A stretch of DNA of 64,000 nucleotides, taken from Coprococcus comes ATCC 27758 (GTDB lineage Bacteria > Bacillota > Clostridia > Lachnospirales > Lachnospiraceae). Below the pieces are notes generated by a model. The model searched no databases. It was not told the DNA's origin and was given only the letters and a program-made list of their open reading frames with translations. Within the stretch, counting starts at the first letter, position 1. The number at the start of each line of letters is the position of its first letter. Shown here one piece after another: positions 35,900 to 44,328 of the stretch. Location: positions 1,922,001 through 1,986,000 of the forward strand of contig NZ_CP102277.1 of the NCBI RefSeq assembly GCF_025149785.1, read 5' to 3'. The position numbers and the translations under genes are program-made.

Positions 35900-36907
35900 C
35901 TATTTCATATAGGCATTATAGAGTTTTTTATCCACATTTTTCTCGATTTCATCGTAAACCGGCTGCACTGCCTCACGGATTTCCGCTCTCAGTTCATCAC
36001 TAAGTGTAACAATCTGTGTTCCACTGTCCTCAATTACTTTGATCTTGTCTGCAATCCGGTCATCCGATGCCTGGCGAGCCTCTTCTTTGGCGATCTCAGC
36101 AGCTTCTACAAGGATTGCCTGCTTATCTTCCGGCAGATCCTGAAAAAATTCATCACTGACGATCAGAGAGATCAGATGCGGCAGGTGATTGGTTTCCACA
36201 ACATAATCCTGCTGTTCATAAAGCTTGTTGGATACGATAACCTCGTATGGATTCTCCTGGGCATCAATGGTTCCCTGCTGCAGCCCGATATACACCTCAC
36301 TGAAACTCATCGGTGTCGGAGATGCTTTCAGTTTTTTCCAGAAATCCATATGGTAGGAATTCTCCATGGTACGGATCTTCTGTCCTTTAAAATCAGCCAA
36401 TGATTCGACCATTTTATTCGTTGACATAACACGGAATCCCTGGTCTGCATAGCCAAGGAGATTATATCCGCCATTCTCATAGACATCCTCCAGAAGTCCA
36501 TAGAACTCCGGATCATCTACCTTTTCACGTACTTCATCAATTGTACTGAATCGGCACGGAATATCAAACACCGCAAGGTCCGGCATGAAAGTTACCTGCG
36601 GTGCGGTATTCTGGATCACAAACGGAATATCCCCATCCTTACAGCTCTCCAGAAGCTCTCTGTCCCCTCCGATCGTACCGTTCGGATAGACCTGGATCTT
36701 CATCTTGCCATCACTTAATTCTTCTACTTCTTCCGCAAATTTTTCTGCATAGATCTGTGTTACGGTATCCTCCGGACTCGCCGTTGCAAGCGGCCATGCA
36801 TATCGCTGTACCTCATCATCCGCAACCGTCTTTTTCTGACACCCCGCACTGAGTGCAAGTGCCGCACACATTCCTGCCGCTACCGCCATTCTTACTGCTT
36901 TCTTCAT
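35900..36907 (-). CDS. dctP: TRAP transporter solute-binding protein (DctP family)
   Basis: A 335-residue extracytoplasmic receptor anchored as a lipoprotein: the lipobox ALSAGC is followed by QKK. The DctP fold shows PNGTIGGDRELLESC, the carboxylate-binding arginine region KGQKIRTMENSYHMDFW, and PMSFSEVYIGLQQGTIDAQENPY (given here as adjoining motifs). It should bind an organic acid. It is the last gene of a QMP operon, 11 bp after dctM, and lies beside the aroD/aroE cluster. Confidence 0.9.
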   Translation of the reverse strand: MKKAVRMAVAAGMCAALALSAGCQKKTVADDEVQRYAWPLATASPEDTVTQIYAEKFAEEVEELSDGKMKIQVYPNGTIGGDRELLESCKDGDIPFVIQNTAPQVTFMPDLAVFDIPCRFSTIDEVREKVDDPEFYGLLEDVYENGGYNLLGYADQGFRVMSTNKMVESLADFKGQKIRTMENSYHMDFWKKLKASPTPMSFSEVYIGLQQGTIDAQENPYEVIVSNKLYEQQDYVVETNHLPHLISLIVSDEFFQDLPEDKQAILVEAAEIAKEEARQASDDRIADKIKVIEDSGTQIVTLSDELRAEIREAVQPVYDEIEKNVDKKLYNAYMK

Positions 36908-36918
36908 GCTGCTACCTC

Positions 36919-38208
36919 CTATATCAGTGCCAGGCTGATCGCCGGGATAAATGTAATTAACAAAAGCGCAACAAGGAAGTAGCCGATCATTGGCATCGCA
37001 TGTTTGGAAATCCGCATGATCGGGATATCTGTAAGCGAGCTTGCCACAAACAGATTGACTCCGATCGGCGGTGTTACAAATCCGATTGCAAGGTTGACAA
37101 CCATCATGATTCCAAAGTGGATCGGATTCATGCCGACTGCTGTTACGATCGGCAGAAGGATCGGTGTCAGGATCAGGATTGCCGGTGTGGTATCCATGAC
37201 CATTCCCACGATCAGAAGGAATACATTGATCACCAGAATCAGGACGATCTTATTGGTAAAGTGCGTCAGGATCCAGGTGCTTACCATCTGTGGGATCTGC
37301 ATCAGAGTCAGAACTCTTGAAAATGCAATCGATGCTGCAAGAATAAACATGATCGGTGCATAGGTGCGCACGCCCTCCACCAGTGCCGGCCAGATATCTT
37401 TAAACGTCATCGTCTTATAAATAAACAGGCTGACGATCAGTGCATAAAATACCGAAATGACTGCCGCTTCTGTCGGCGATGCGATTCCGGAATAGATGCA
37501 TCCCAGAATGATAACCGGACTCAAAAGTGCCCAGAAGCTTTCTTTTAAAACCTTCAGAAGTCCTTTCTCATGAAGTTCCCCGACTACTTTCTGGATCTTT
37601 TCTTTGTCCTCTCCATTCTTTTTACAGTAATAAACTGCATAAACCATCAGAAGTCCGCCGATCAGAAGTCCCGGAATGATCCCTGCGATAAACAGGTCAC
37701 TTACTGATTCACCGGAAGCACTTCCGAACATGATAAACGGAATACTTGGTGGAATAATAACTCCAAGACCACCTGCCACGGCTACGATCGCCGCGGAAAA
37801 ATCCTTATCGTATCCAAGCTCGATCAGAATCGGGATCGTCATACTTCCGACTGCTGCAACCGTTGCCGGTCCGGAGCCTGAGATTGCACCATAAAACAGA
37901 CAGGTTACAATGACCGCGCACGGCAGACCCGCTGTCAGCTTTCCAAGAAAATAGGAAAATACATCAAATAATTTTTTGGAAATGCCGCCTCTTGCCATGA
38001 TGATTCCGGAAAGTACGAACATCGGAACCGCAAGGAGAGGAAAGCTGTCAATTCCTCCCAGCATAGAACGGATCACAAACTGTCCGCTGACTGTGAAGGA
38101 TGGATCAAAAGCACCCGGAAGGACCGATGCGATTGTAAGTGCGATCGATACCGGAATGGCAATGATCAGACAGATTACAAATAAGATAAATACTACTGCT
38201 GCCGGCAT
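36919..38208 (-). CDS. dctM: TRAP transporter large permease (DctM)
   Basis: A 429-residue permease with about 12 helices that imports the substrate with Na+. Family motifs include FYGAISGSGPATVAAVG, PPSIPFIMFGSASGES and VVNLAIGFVTPPIGVN. It overlaps dctQ by 16 bp. TRAP uptake of a carboxylate, plausibly a hydroaromatic acid, would suit the neighbouring genes. Confidence 0.93.
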   Translation of the reverse strand: MPAAVVFILFVICLIIAIPVSIALTIASVLPGAFDPSFTVSGQFVIRSMLGGIDSFPLLAVPMFVLSGIIMARGGISKKLFDVFSYFLGKLTAGLPCAVIVTCLFYGAISGSGPATVAAVGSMTIPILIELGYDKDFSAAIVAVAGGLGVIIPPSIPFIMFGSASGESVSDLFIAGIIPGLLIGGLLMVYAVYYCKKNGEDKEKIQKVVGELHEKGLLKVLKESFWALLSPVIILGCIYSGIASPTEAAVISVFYALIVSLFIYKTMTFKDIWPALVEGVRTYAPIMFILAASIAFSRVLTLMQIPQMVSTWILTHFTNKIVLILVINVFLLIVGMVMDTTPAILILTPILLPIVTAVGMNPIHFGIMMVVNLAIGFVTPPIGVNLFVASSLTDIPIMRISKHAMPMIGYFLVALLLITFIPAISLALI

Positions 38209-38708
38209 GCTTTTTCTCCTTTCTCATCTTTTTCTCTTACTACTTTTAATTCTGCAAACCATCGCTGGATAATACGGATCGCTACCAGGATAAAACTTGC
38301 AAGCGGTGCTGCCTGCACATAATACATCGGGATGTGGCACGCCGGACTTACCTGTCCGCTCTCTACTGCTGACATCATATACTTAAACGCAAACGGTATC
38401 AGGTAAAGAAATACCATCAGTTCAAAGGTATGGTTAACCAGTTTAAAAAGTGCCTTCCCTCTTCGTGGGAAAATTGACACAAACTGTTCGATCTTAATGG
38501 AAATACATTTTTTTGTGCAATAGCTGACGCTCAAAAATCCCGACCATACAAACAGGTAACGGGTAATCTCCTCCGACCAGGACGGCGCTGAGCCGAGTAC
38601 ATATCTGGAAAACACCTGGATCCCCATGATCACTGTCATCAGAATCAGGCTTATCACCATAAAAAATTCTTCCAGATAGTTATCCAGCCAGATTACTGTT
38701 TTCTTCAT
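38193..38708 (-). CDS. dctQ: TRAP transporter small permease (DctQ)
   Basis: A four-helix small subunit with FSRYVLGSAPSWSEEITRYLF, matching the DctQ signature in separate segments (SRYVLG; WSEEITRYLF). It is about 171 residues. ATG at 38708 is 8 nt after GGAGGG; earlier in-frame ATGs are less well placed. First gene of the operon, with a good promoter. Confidence 0.88.
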   Translation of the reverse strand: MKKTVIWLDNYLEEFFMVISLILMTVIMGIQVFSRYVLGSAPSWSEEITRYLFVWSGFLSVSYCTKKCISIKIEQFVSIFPRRGKALFKLVNHTFELMVFLYLIPFAFKYMMSAVESGQVSPACHIPMYYVQAAPLASFILVAIRIIQRWFAELKVVREKDEKGEKACRQQ

Positions 38709-38743
38709 TCGCATTTGCCCTCCATTCATGTAATCATACAAAA

Positions 38744-38772
38744 ATGATATCAATTACCGAAGAATTTGTCTA
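38744..38772 (-). promoter_or_regulatory. TRAP operon promoter
   Basis: TAGACA and TATCAT, each one mismatch from consensus, are separated by 17 bp, about 35 bp before dctQ. Confidence 0.65.
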
Positions 38773-38869
38773 TTTTTTCTATTTGCTTTTCTCTCTTTAA
38801 ATAGCAAAATTTTCTATAATTTTTCACTTTCAGAAATCGGTTAGTTTTTTAACAAAACCAGAATATGAT

Positions 38870-38915
38870 AAAGGCCCGCAATCCACCGGAATCCCCGGTA
38901 TGACTGCGGGTCTTT
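38870..38915 (-). terminator. Terminator of the aroE-MFS-aroD operon
   Basis: AAAG-CCCGCA / TGCGGG-CTTT outer stem with an inner ACCGG/CCGGT helix, about 75 bp after the aroD stop. Confidence 0.75.
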
Positions 38916-38989
38916 ATCCTGCCTTTTTCACTCTTCATTCAGGTTAAACATAACGGATCCGCCACAGGACTTCTCCGGATGTTTCTTCA

Positions 38990-39754
38990 CTAGATGCTCT
39001 TATCGATCAGAGTCAGGATTTCTCTTAAATCTGATGCATTCATCTGTCCAGGTGCAGAAGCTTTTCCTACTGCCCCGAAAGTAAGTGCTGAACCGAATAC
39101 TTCACCGCACAGACGACTGATCAGTCCGGTACCTGCCATAGACATTGTAATGATCGGACGGTCTGCATGTTCTTCTGCCATTTCACGTGTTGCTTCAAGA
39201 AGTGTAAGTACATCCTTTTTGCACTGTGGCATTACTGCAATTTTCGGGATATCTGCGCCGAGTTCCTGCATTTTCACAAGGCGTCCTACGATATCGTCTT
39301 TGTCCGGTGTCTTATCGAAGTCATGGTTGGATGCAACGACTTTTACGCCGTGTGCATGCGCGCCTTCGATGATATCTTTTACAACTTCGTCCCCTGTAAA
39401 TGCTTCTACATCCACAAGGTCAACCAGTCCTGTTGCTGCTGCTTTCTTGTTCAGCTCTGCATATGCGTCAGCTTCGATTGCTTTTTCGCCGCCTTCTTTG
39501 GAAGTACGGAATGTGAAAAGAATCGGAGTTTCGCCAAGTGCCGGACGAAGGTCTTTTAATACATCTTCAACCTGTGCGAAGTCAAATACACCTTCGAACC
39601 AGTCTACACGCCATTCTACAACATCAAGCGCAACATCCTCAAAAGATCTTGCTGCTGCAAGAATTTCTTCTTTTGTCTTTCCGACGATCGGTACACAGAT
39701 TTTCGGTACTCCTTCACCGATCTTAACGCCACGAACTTCTACATATTTACTCAT
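38990..39754 (-). CDS. aroD: 3-dehydroquinate dehydratase, type I
   Basis: A 254-residue TIM-barrel Schiff-base enzyme that interconverts 3-dehydroquinate and 3-dehydroshikimate. The catalytic histidine is in ASNHDFDKTP (about residue 143) and the Schiff-base lysine in PKIAVMPQ (about residue 170). VVEWRVDWF and the C-terminal GQMNASDLREIL are conserved. It is the last gene after the MFS transporter and aroE. Type I enzymes serve biosynthesis or quinate catabolism; the neighbours favour catabolism. Confidence 0.94.
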   Translation of the reverse strand: MSKYVEVRGVKIGEGVPKICVPIVGKTKEEILAAARSFEDVALDVVEWRVDWFEGVFDFAQVEDVLKDLRPALGETPILFTFRTSKEGGEKAIEADAYAELNKKAAATGLVDLVDVEAFTGDEVVKDIIEGAHAHGVKVVASNHDFDKTPDKDDIVGRLVKMQELGADIPKIAVMPQCKKDVLTLLEATREMAEEHADRPIITMSMAGTGLISRLCGEVFGSALTFGAVGKASAPGQMNASDLREILTLIDKSI

Positions 39755-39772
39755 GTCTGTTTTCTCCTTTTT

Positions 39773-40987
39773 CTAGTTGTCAGCCTGAGCCTGTTCTACC
39801 ATCTTAGTATAACGTAAGTTTACAAATAATCCAAGAAGGACTCCAACTGCTGTAAGAACGATATTCATAACCATAACCTGTGACGGCTGCATTTTGGATG
39901 CTGCTGTAAGGATGGTGTAGTTACACAGGGAAGATGCGATCATAACAAGTGCTGTTACAGTTCCTTTGATCTTCGGGAAAAGCATGTTGCATACAGAAGT
40001 TGCGATCTGAAGAAGTCCGCCTGCTCCTGCCCATCCGATCAGGAATGCACCTGCAATCATAAGTGTCTGGCTCTTTCCAACCAGAACAGCGATCATTGTT
40101 ACAAGACAGATTACCGGGTATCCCAGGATAAATCTTACGTCTTTGATCTTTCTTGTTAAAAGTGCAGTTACAACGAGTGCAAGCATTGTTCCTGCTGAAT
40201 AGTATGTCTGCATGATGGACGGATCAGCCCAGCCAACATTCTCTTTTGCAAAGTTCTGTGCACAGTTCAGCCATAACTGGAAAGTACCTGTACATGTGAA
40301 TCCGATCAGGATCATTGCGATGGATTCTACAGAGAAATGTGTATGCTTTAAGCTGTCGATCAGGCCTTCTTTCTTTCCCGCTGCTTTCTGATCTGTATCC
40401 GGGAGTGGAAAGATCATAACCAGTACCAGAAGTACAAGATAAGCGATTCCACATGCATAGAACAGTGTGTTGTAAGAGGTTGCTCCTGTTGCTGTTGTAG
40501 CGACAGTTACACCAAGTACGAACGGTAAAAGCATCTGCGATACAGAAATAAAGAATTTGATCCCCATAGTTGCAACGCCCGGTGCTTTGTAAATGATTTC
40601 TGAAACAGCCGGGTAAATTCCTGTATCCAGGAAAGAGTTTGCGATACCACCAACGATTGCACAGATATATGCGATCTGGTATCCACCATTTGTTCCTGCA
40701 TTAAATGCAAGTGCAAGTCCGATCAGGTAGATTGCATAGGATCCACTACCGATCGCTGTTGAAATACGACGTCCGAGTTTGTCAGAAAGCGGTCCGGCGA
40801 ACGGAAGCGCGATCAGACGTCCAAGTCCGAGTGCTGCTGAAATTGCAGTGATTGCCATAACTTCTACGCCCCAGGAAGCGGCAAGTGCTTCCTTGATGAC
40901 TGCCTGTCCAAGGATGGAACATCCGACACCGTGGATAAAGTAGTTTAAATAAAGGATCAGGGCGCTGGGTATGTATTTCTTATTCAT
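39773..40987 (-). CDS. MFS transporter, probably for a hydroaromatic acid
   Basis: A 404-residue carrier with about 12 helices and the MFS loop motif AGPLSDKLGRRIS between helices 2 and 3. GAGGAAAAG precedes the ATG. It lies between aroE and aroD in one operon, so uptake or exchange of shikimate, quinate or a product is the likely role. This substrate is inferred from context only. Confidence 0.8.
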   Translation of the reverse strand: MNKKYIPSALILYLNYFIHGVGCSILGQAVIKEALAASWGVEVMAITAISAALGLGRLIALPFAGPLSDKLGRRISTAIGSGSYAIYLIGLALAFNAGTNGGYQIAYICAIVGGIANSFLDTGIYPAVSEIIYKAPGVATMGIKFFISVSQMLLPFVLGVTVATTATGATSYNTLFYACGIAYLVLLVLVMIFPLPDTDQKAAGKKEGLIDSLKHTHFSVESIAMILIGFTCTGTFQLWLNCAQNFAKENVGWADPSIMQTYYSAGTMLALVVTALLTRKIKDVRFILGYPVICLVTMIAVLVGKSQTLMIAGAFLIGWAGAGGLLQIATSVCNMLFPKIKGTVTALVMIASSLCNYTILTAASKMQPSQVMVMNIVLTAVGVLLGLFVNLRYTKMVEQAQADN

Positions 40988-41059
40988 CTCTTTTCCTCAC
41001 ATTCCTGTTTTTCAAATTTTTTCGATTTCTTCTTAAATTCAATACAAGCCTGCCGGGTA

Positions 41060-41938
41060 TTAATCATCGTATCTGATGTTTAATACTTCTTTCATGTGTT
41101 CGATCGGCATTTCTTTTCCTGTCCAGAGTTTGAATGCTGCTGCTCCCTGGAATAACATCATTCCAAGACCGTTCATTGTCTTACATCCAACTTCTTTTGC
41201 CATAGAACGCATCTTTGTTTCCAGTGGTGAGTAAGGAACATCAATAACAATAAGTTCCGGACGGAAGAATGATTTATCCGGTACAACTGACATTCCTTCC
41301 AGTGGTTTCATACCAACACCTGTTCCGTTTACGAAGATGTATGAATCGTTCATTTCTTCTCTTAATTTTTCTTTGTCATCCAGATCGTAAAGAGTAGCTT
41401 TGCAGTTTGTCTTTTCATTGATCTTTCTTACTGTTTCTTCAGCGTTTGCCCAGAATTTATCATGAATATTGAAAATAGAGATTTCTTTTACGCCGTCAAG
41501 TGCAGCCTGGATTTCAATTGCTGTAGCAGCTCCGCCTGCGCCTGCGATTGTCATCTTCTTTCCGATCACATCGATATCGTTATCTTTTAACGCCTGCATG
41601 AATCCGATGCCATCTGTGATGTGTCCTGTTAAAACACCATCTTCATTTACGATTGTGTTAACTGCTCCACAAAGCTCTGCTGCCGGAGATAATTTGTCCA
41701 GATACTGTCCAACAACTGTTTTATTTGGCATAGACACGTTAGATCCTACCATTTTCAGAGCACGAAGTCCTTTTACTGCATCTTCCAGTGTGCTGTTGTC
41801 AACTTCAAATGCAAGGTAAGCATAATCCAGTCCAAGGTAAGCAAATGCTTCATTATGCATTGCCGGTGAGCTTGAATGTCTGATTGGATAAGCCATAAGT
41901 CCGATAAGTTCTGTGTGTCCTGTAATTCTCTCTGCCAT
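41060..41938 (-). CDS. aroE: Shikimate/quinate dehydrogenase, YdiB-like
   Basis: A 292-residue oxidoreductase. The substrate site has PIRHSSSPAMHNEAF and the catalytic lysine of VSMPNKTVVG; the partner aspartate is in GHITDGIGF. The nucleotide motif is GAGGAATAIEI. Where NADP-specific AroE has an NRT motif, this protein has FNIHDKFWANA, close to the YdiB pattern (N-x-x-D-x-F), suggesting NAD use and action on quinate as well as shikimate. First gene of the operon with the MFS and aroD genes. Confidence 0.9.
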   Translation of the reverse strand: MAERITGHTELIGLMAYPIRHSSSPAMHNEAFAYLGLDYAYLAFEVDNSTLEDAVKGLRALKMVGSNVSMPNKTVVGQYLDKLSPAAELCGAVNTIVNEDGVLTGHITDGIGFMQALKDNDIDVIGKKMTIAGAGGAATAIEIQAALDGVKEISIFNIHDKFWANAEETVRKINEKTNCKATLYDLDDKEKLREEMNDSYIFVNGTGVGMKPLEGMSVVPDKSFFRPELIVIDVPYSPLETKMRSMAKEVGCKTMNGLGMMLFQGAAAFKLWTGKEMPIEHMKEVLNIRYDD

Positions 41939-42036
41939 GATTTGTTCTCCTTTTCTTCTTCCATCGAAATTTATTTCTTTGTTCTTTGAGAATGTTTTTA
42001 ACGTTTGCCCAATTTTGTTAATTTTTAAACAACCTC

Positions 42037-42104
42037 TTGATAGTTAAATTATAGACGATATCATTTGATAGTTCAAATATATCTTATGTGTGTTTTTGAT
42101 AGCT
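42037..42104. promoter_or_regulatory. Three TTGATAG direct repeats, candidate LysR operator
   Basis: TTGATAGTT at 42037, TTGATAGTT at 42065 and TTGATAGCT at 42096 lie at about three-turn spacing in the divergent region between aroE and a LysR gene. LysR-type regulators usually bind several such sites at shared control regions. Confidence 0.45.
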
Positions 42105-42160
42105 TTTTGGCATCAGTTATGGTATGATTATTTTATATAATATAGAAAGGATTTTTTACC

Positions 42161-43045
42161 ATGACGCTAAATCAGCTTGAATATTTCCAAAAAGTAGCAA
42201 CCCTGCAGCATTTCCGACAGGCTGCAGAATTACTTAAGATCTCCCAGCCAAGCCTCAGCCGGTCCATGTCGCTTCTGGAAGAAGAACTTGGACTGATGCT
42301 TTTTGAACATCAGGGACGCAATGTTGTCCTCACCAAATCCGGCCGCGTCTTCCTGGAACATGTCAACCGGATCCTCGAGGAGGTACATATTGCCGAGCAT
42401 AAGATGAAGCAGCTTGCCGGAAGCGGCGGACATATTGATATCGCCTATGTATTTCCGCTGGCAAACTACTATATTCCGCATACAGTGCGATCCTTCCTAG
42501 ATATAGACCGCAACAAGCATGTAACCTTCAATTTTAACCAAACGCACACTGCAGATATGATCCAGGGGCTCAAATCCGACCGCCACGATGTGATCTTTGG
42601 TTCTTTCGTTGCGGATGAACCGGATATTTCCTTTGTACCCATTCTGAACCAGAATATGGTTGTAATTACTCCAAAAGAACATCCTCTTGTCCAGAAAGAA
42701 TCCGTCTGTTGCAGTGACCTTACTGACTATCCTCTGATCGGGTATGACCGCTATTCCGGACTCGGTGGCTTCACCCGTAACTTCTATAAAGAAAAGAAGC
42801 TGAAGGTAAACATCGTCTGTGAGTGTCCGGATGAAAACGCAATTGCTGCCCTGGTTGCCGAAGATTTCGGAATCGCCCTGGTTGCCAGGGTCGATGCGGT
42901 TGATCAGGCAAATGTAACCGTACTCCCGCTTGCCGATGCAGACCTTACCCACACCGTTTATATGGGATACATCCGCGACAAATACCAGATTCCCGCTGTC
43001 AAACGTTTCATCCAGTTTGTCAAAAGAGATGGGAAGGCCTATTAA
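42161..43045 (+). CDS. LysR-family regulator, divergent from aroE
   Basis: A 294-residue LTTR. The N-terminal helix-turn-helix is seen in FRQAAELLKISQPSLSRSMS, followed by LMLFEHQGRNVVLTKSG and a periplasmic-binding-like effector domain. It is divergent from the aroE operon, the usual arrangement when an LTTR controls it, and a small hydroaromatic acid is a likely effector. GAAAGGA precedes the ATG. Its end overlaps the next LysR gene by 4 bp, tail to tail. Confidence 0.92.
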   Translation: MTLNQLEYFQKVATLQHFRQAAELLKISQPSLSRSMSLLEEELGLMLFEHQGRNVVLTKSGRVFLEHVNRILEEVHIAEHKMKQLAGSGGHIDIAYVFPLANYYIPHTVRSFLDIDRNKHVTFNFNQTHTADMIQGLKSDRHDVIFGSFVADEPDISFVPILNQNMVVITPKEHPLVQKESVCCSDLTDYPLIGYDRYSGLGGFTRNFYKEKKLKVNIVCECPDENAIAALVAEDFGIALVARVDAVDQANVTVLPLADADLTHTVYMGYIRDKYQIPAVKRFIQFVKRDGKAY

Positions 43046-43932
43046 AGTGCCTTCCCATTGCTTTCTTTTACATATTCAATAAATTCTTTTACAACCGGCG
43101 CCAGATATTTTTCCTTCAGCTTCGCCAGATATATATAACGTTCGTATGGTGGATTCTCAATATCCAGTACATCTACATTCAGATTTTTAAGTATAGGAAT
43201 CTCCGGCATTACCGCAATTCCAAAATTTTCTGCCACAAGACCTGCCATCGATGCATCTTCCAGAATCTCATATGCTATCTTCGGTGTCCCTCCGGTCTGT
43301 TCAAACAACTGGTCGATCACCGGTCTGAGCCCGCTGTTCTTGGTGAAATATACCTGGGGATAAGGAAGTGTTTCCTTCAGATCAACAGATCCTCTTCCGG
43401 CAAGCTCATGGTCTCTTGGAACAACAACAACCAATTTTTCCTTAGCGATCGGTACAAAATCAATCCCGGATTCTTTTTCTTTTCGCGAGCAGAGAGCGAT
43501 GTCATACTTCTCCTCTTTCAACCCTTGTATAATCTCTGTCGTATTTCCGACAGAAAAACGGAAATTCACATCCCAGTCTTCGTGTTCCTTCAAAAAACCG
43601 CCTACAAGCTGTGGAACAAATACACTTCCAAGCGTAAAAATATATGCGAGATCGATCACCCCGCCGGTGTCACTTGTCAACGCCCTTGTCTTTTTTACAC
43701 CACTGTCCAGAATCTTTAAAGCTTCTTCTACATATTCCAGAAATACTTTTCCGTACTTTGTCAGTACAACGTTACGCCCTCTTTTTTCAAACAGGTTTGT
43801 CTCAAGCTCCTGCTCCAGCATACTTATGGCATGGCTGAGACTTGGCTGCGTAATGGACAGCATTTCCGCCGCTCTGGTATAGTGTTCTATATGTGCTAGT
43901 GTCACAAAGTAATGCAACTGATTCAGATTCAT
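43042..43932 (-). CDS. LysR-family regulator, divergent from the ene-reductase
   Basis: A 296-residue LTTR, paralogous to its convergent neighbour. The helix-turn-helix is YTRAAEMLSITQPSLSHAIS, followed by LFEKRGRNVVLTKYG. The effector domain is complete. It is divergent from the flavoprotein gene at 44329, so it probably controls that gene. AGAGGGTGATG precedes the ATG. The pair likely arose by local duplication and inversion. Confidence 0.92.
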   Translation of the reverse strand: MNLNQLHYFVTLAHIEHYTRAAEMLSITQPSLSHAISMLEQELETNLFEKRGRNVVLTKYGKVFLEYVEEALKILDSGVKKTRALTSDTGGVIDLAYIFTLGSVFVPQLVGGFLKEHEDWDVNFRFSVGNTTEIIQGLKEEKYDIALCSRKEKESGIDFVPIAKEKLVVVVPRDHELAGRGSVDLKETLPYPQVYFTKNSGLRPVIDQLFEQTGGTPKIAYEILEDASMAGLVAENFGIAVMPEIPILKNLNVDVLDIENPPYERYIYLAKLKEKYLAPVVKEFIEYVKESNGKAL

Positions 43933-44111
43933 AAAACCATCACCCTCTTTCCTGTTCTTATATTAAACATAGCATAAATTATTTAATTATTCTATAGTTT
44001 TGTTTAAATTGTCTATCTTTTTCCACTTCCCGTCTTCCTAGTATAATTTTATTTTTATCTTTTTCGCTGTTTCTATAGTTATATTCTATTATTTTTCTAT
44101 GTATTTTCAAT

Positions 44112-44141
44112 TTGTATTTTTCAGTTTTTTGTAGTTATAAT
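44112..44141 (+). promoter_or_regulatory. Ene-reductase promoter
   Basis: A perfect TATAAT -10 with a weak TTGTAT -35 at 18 bp. TCTATAGTT at 43991 and 44072, similar to the aroE-side repeats, flank it and may bind the LysR protein. The weak -35 fits an activator-dependent promoter. Confidence 0.5.
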
Positions 44142-44147
44142 GGATTT

Positions 44148-44328
44148 AACAAAAACCGGTACGCCCAAGCCGGTATAAGACAACCTCGTGTGACTAAGAT
44201 TTTTTGAGGATTGCAGGAATTGCATAGCAATGGAGCAATCCGATTACATCAGTGAGTGGCAAAATTTACTTTTGACACTCACATCATTTTATTTTGATTA
44301 TTAAGTCATTTTTACGGAGGAATTTCTA
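44148..44328 (+). promoter_or_regulatory. Long structured leader of the ene-reductase mRNA
   Basis: About 180 nt of untranslated leader with successive hairpins: ACCGG/CCGGT, CCTC/GAGG, GGATTGC/GCAATCC and GTGAGTG/CACTCAC. The last is followed by the T-rich ATCATTTTATTTTGATT, so it could act as an attenuator. No coding frame is apparent. The rest of the 395-bp gap upstream is A/T-rich promoter DNA. Confidence 0.45.
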
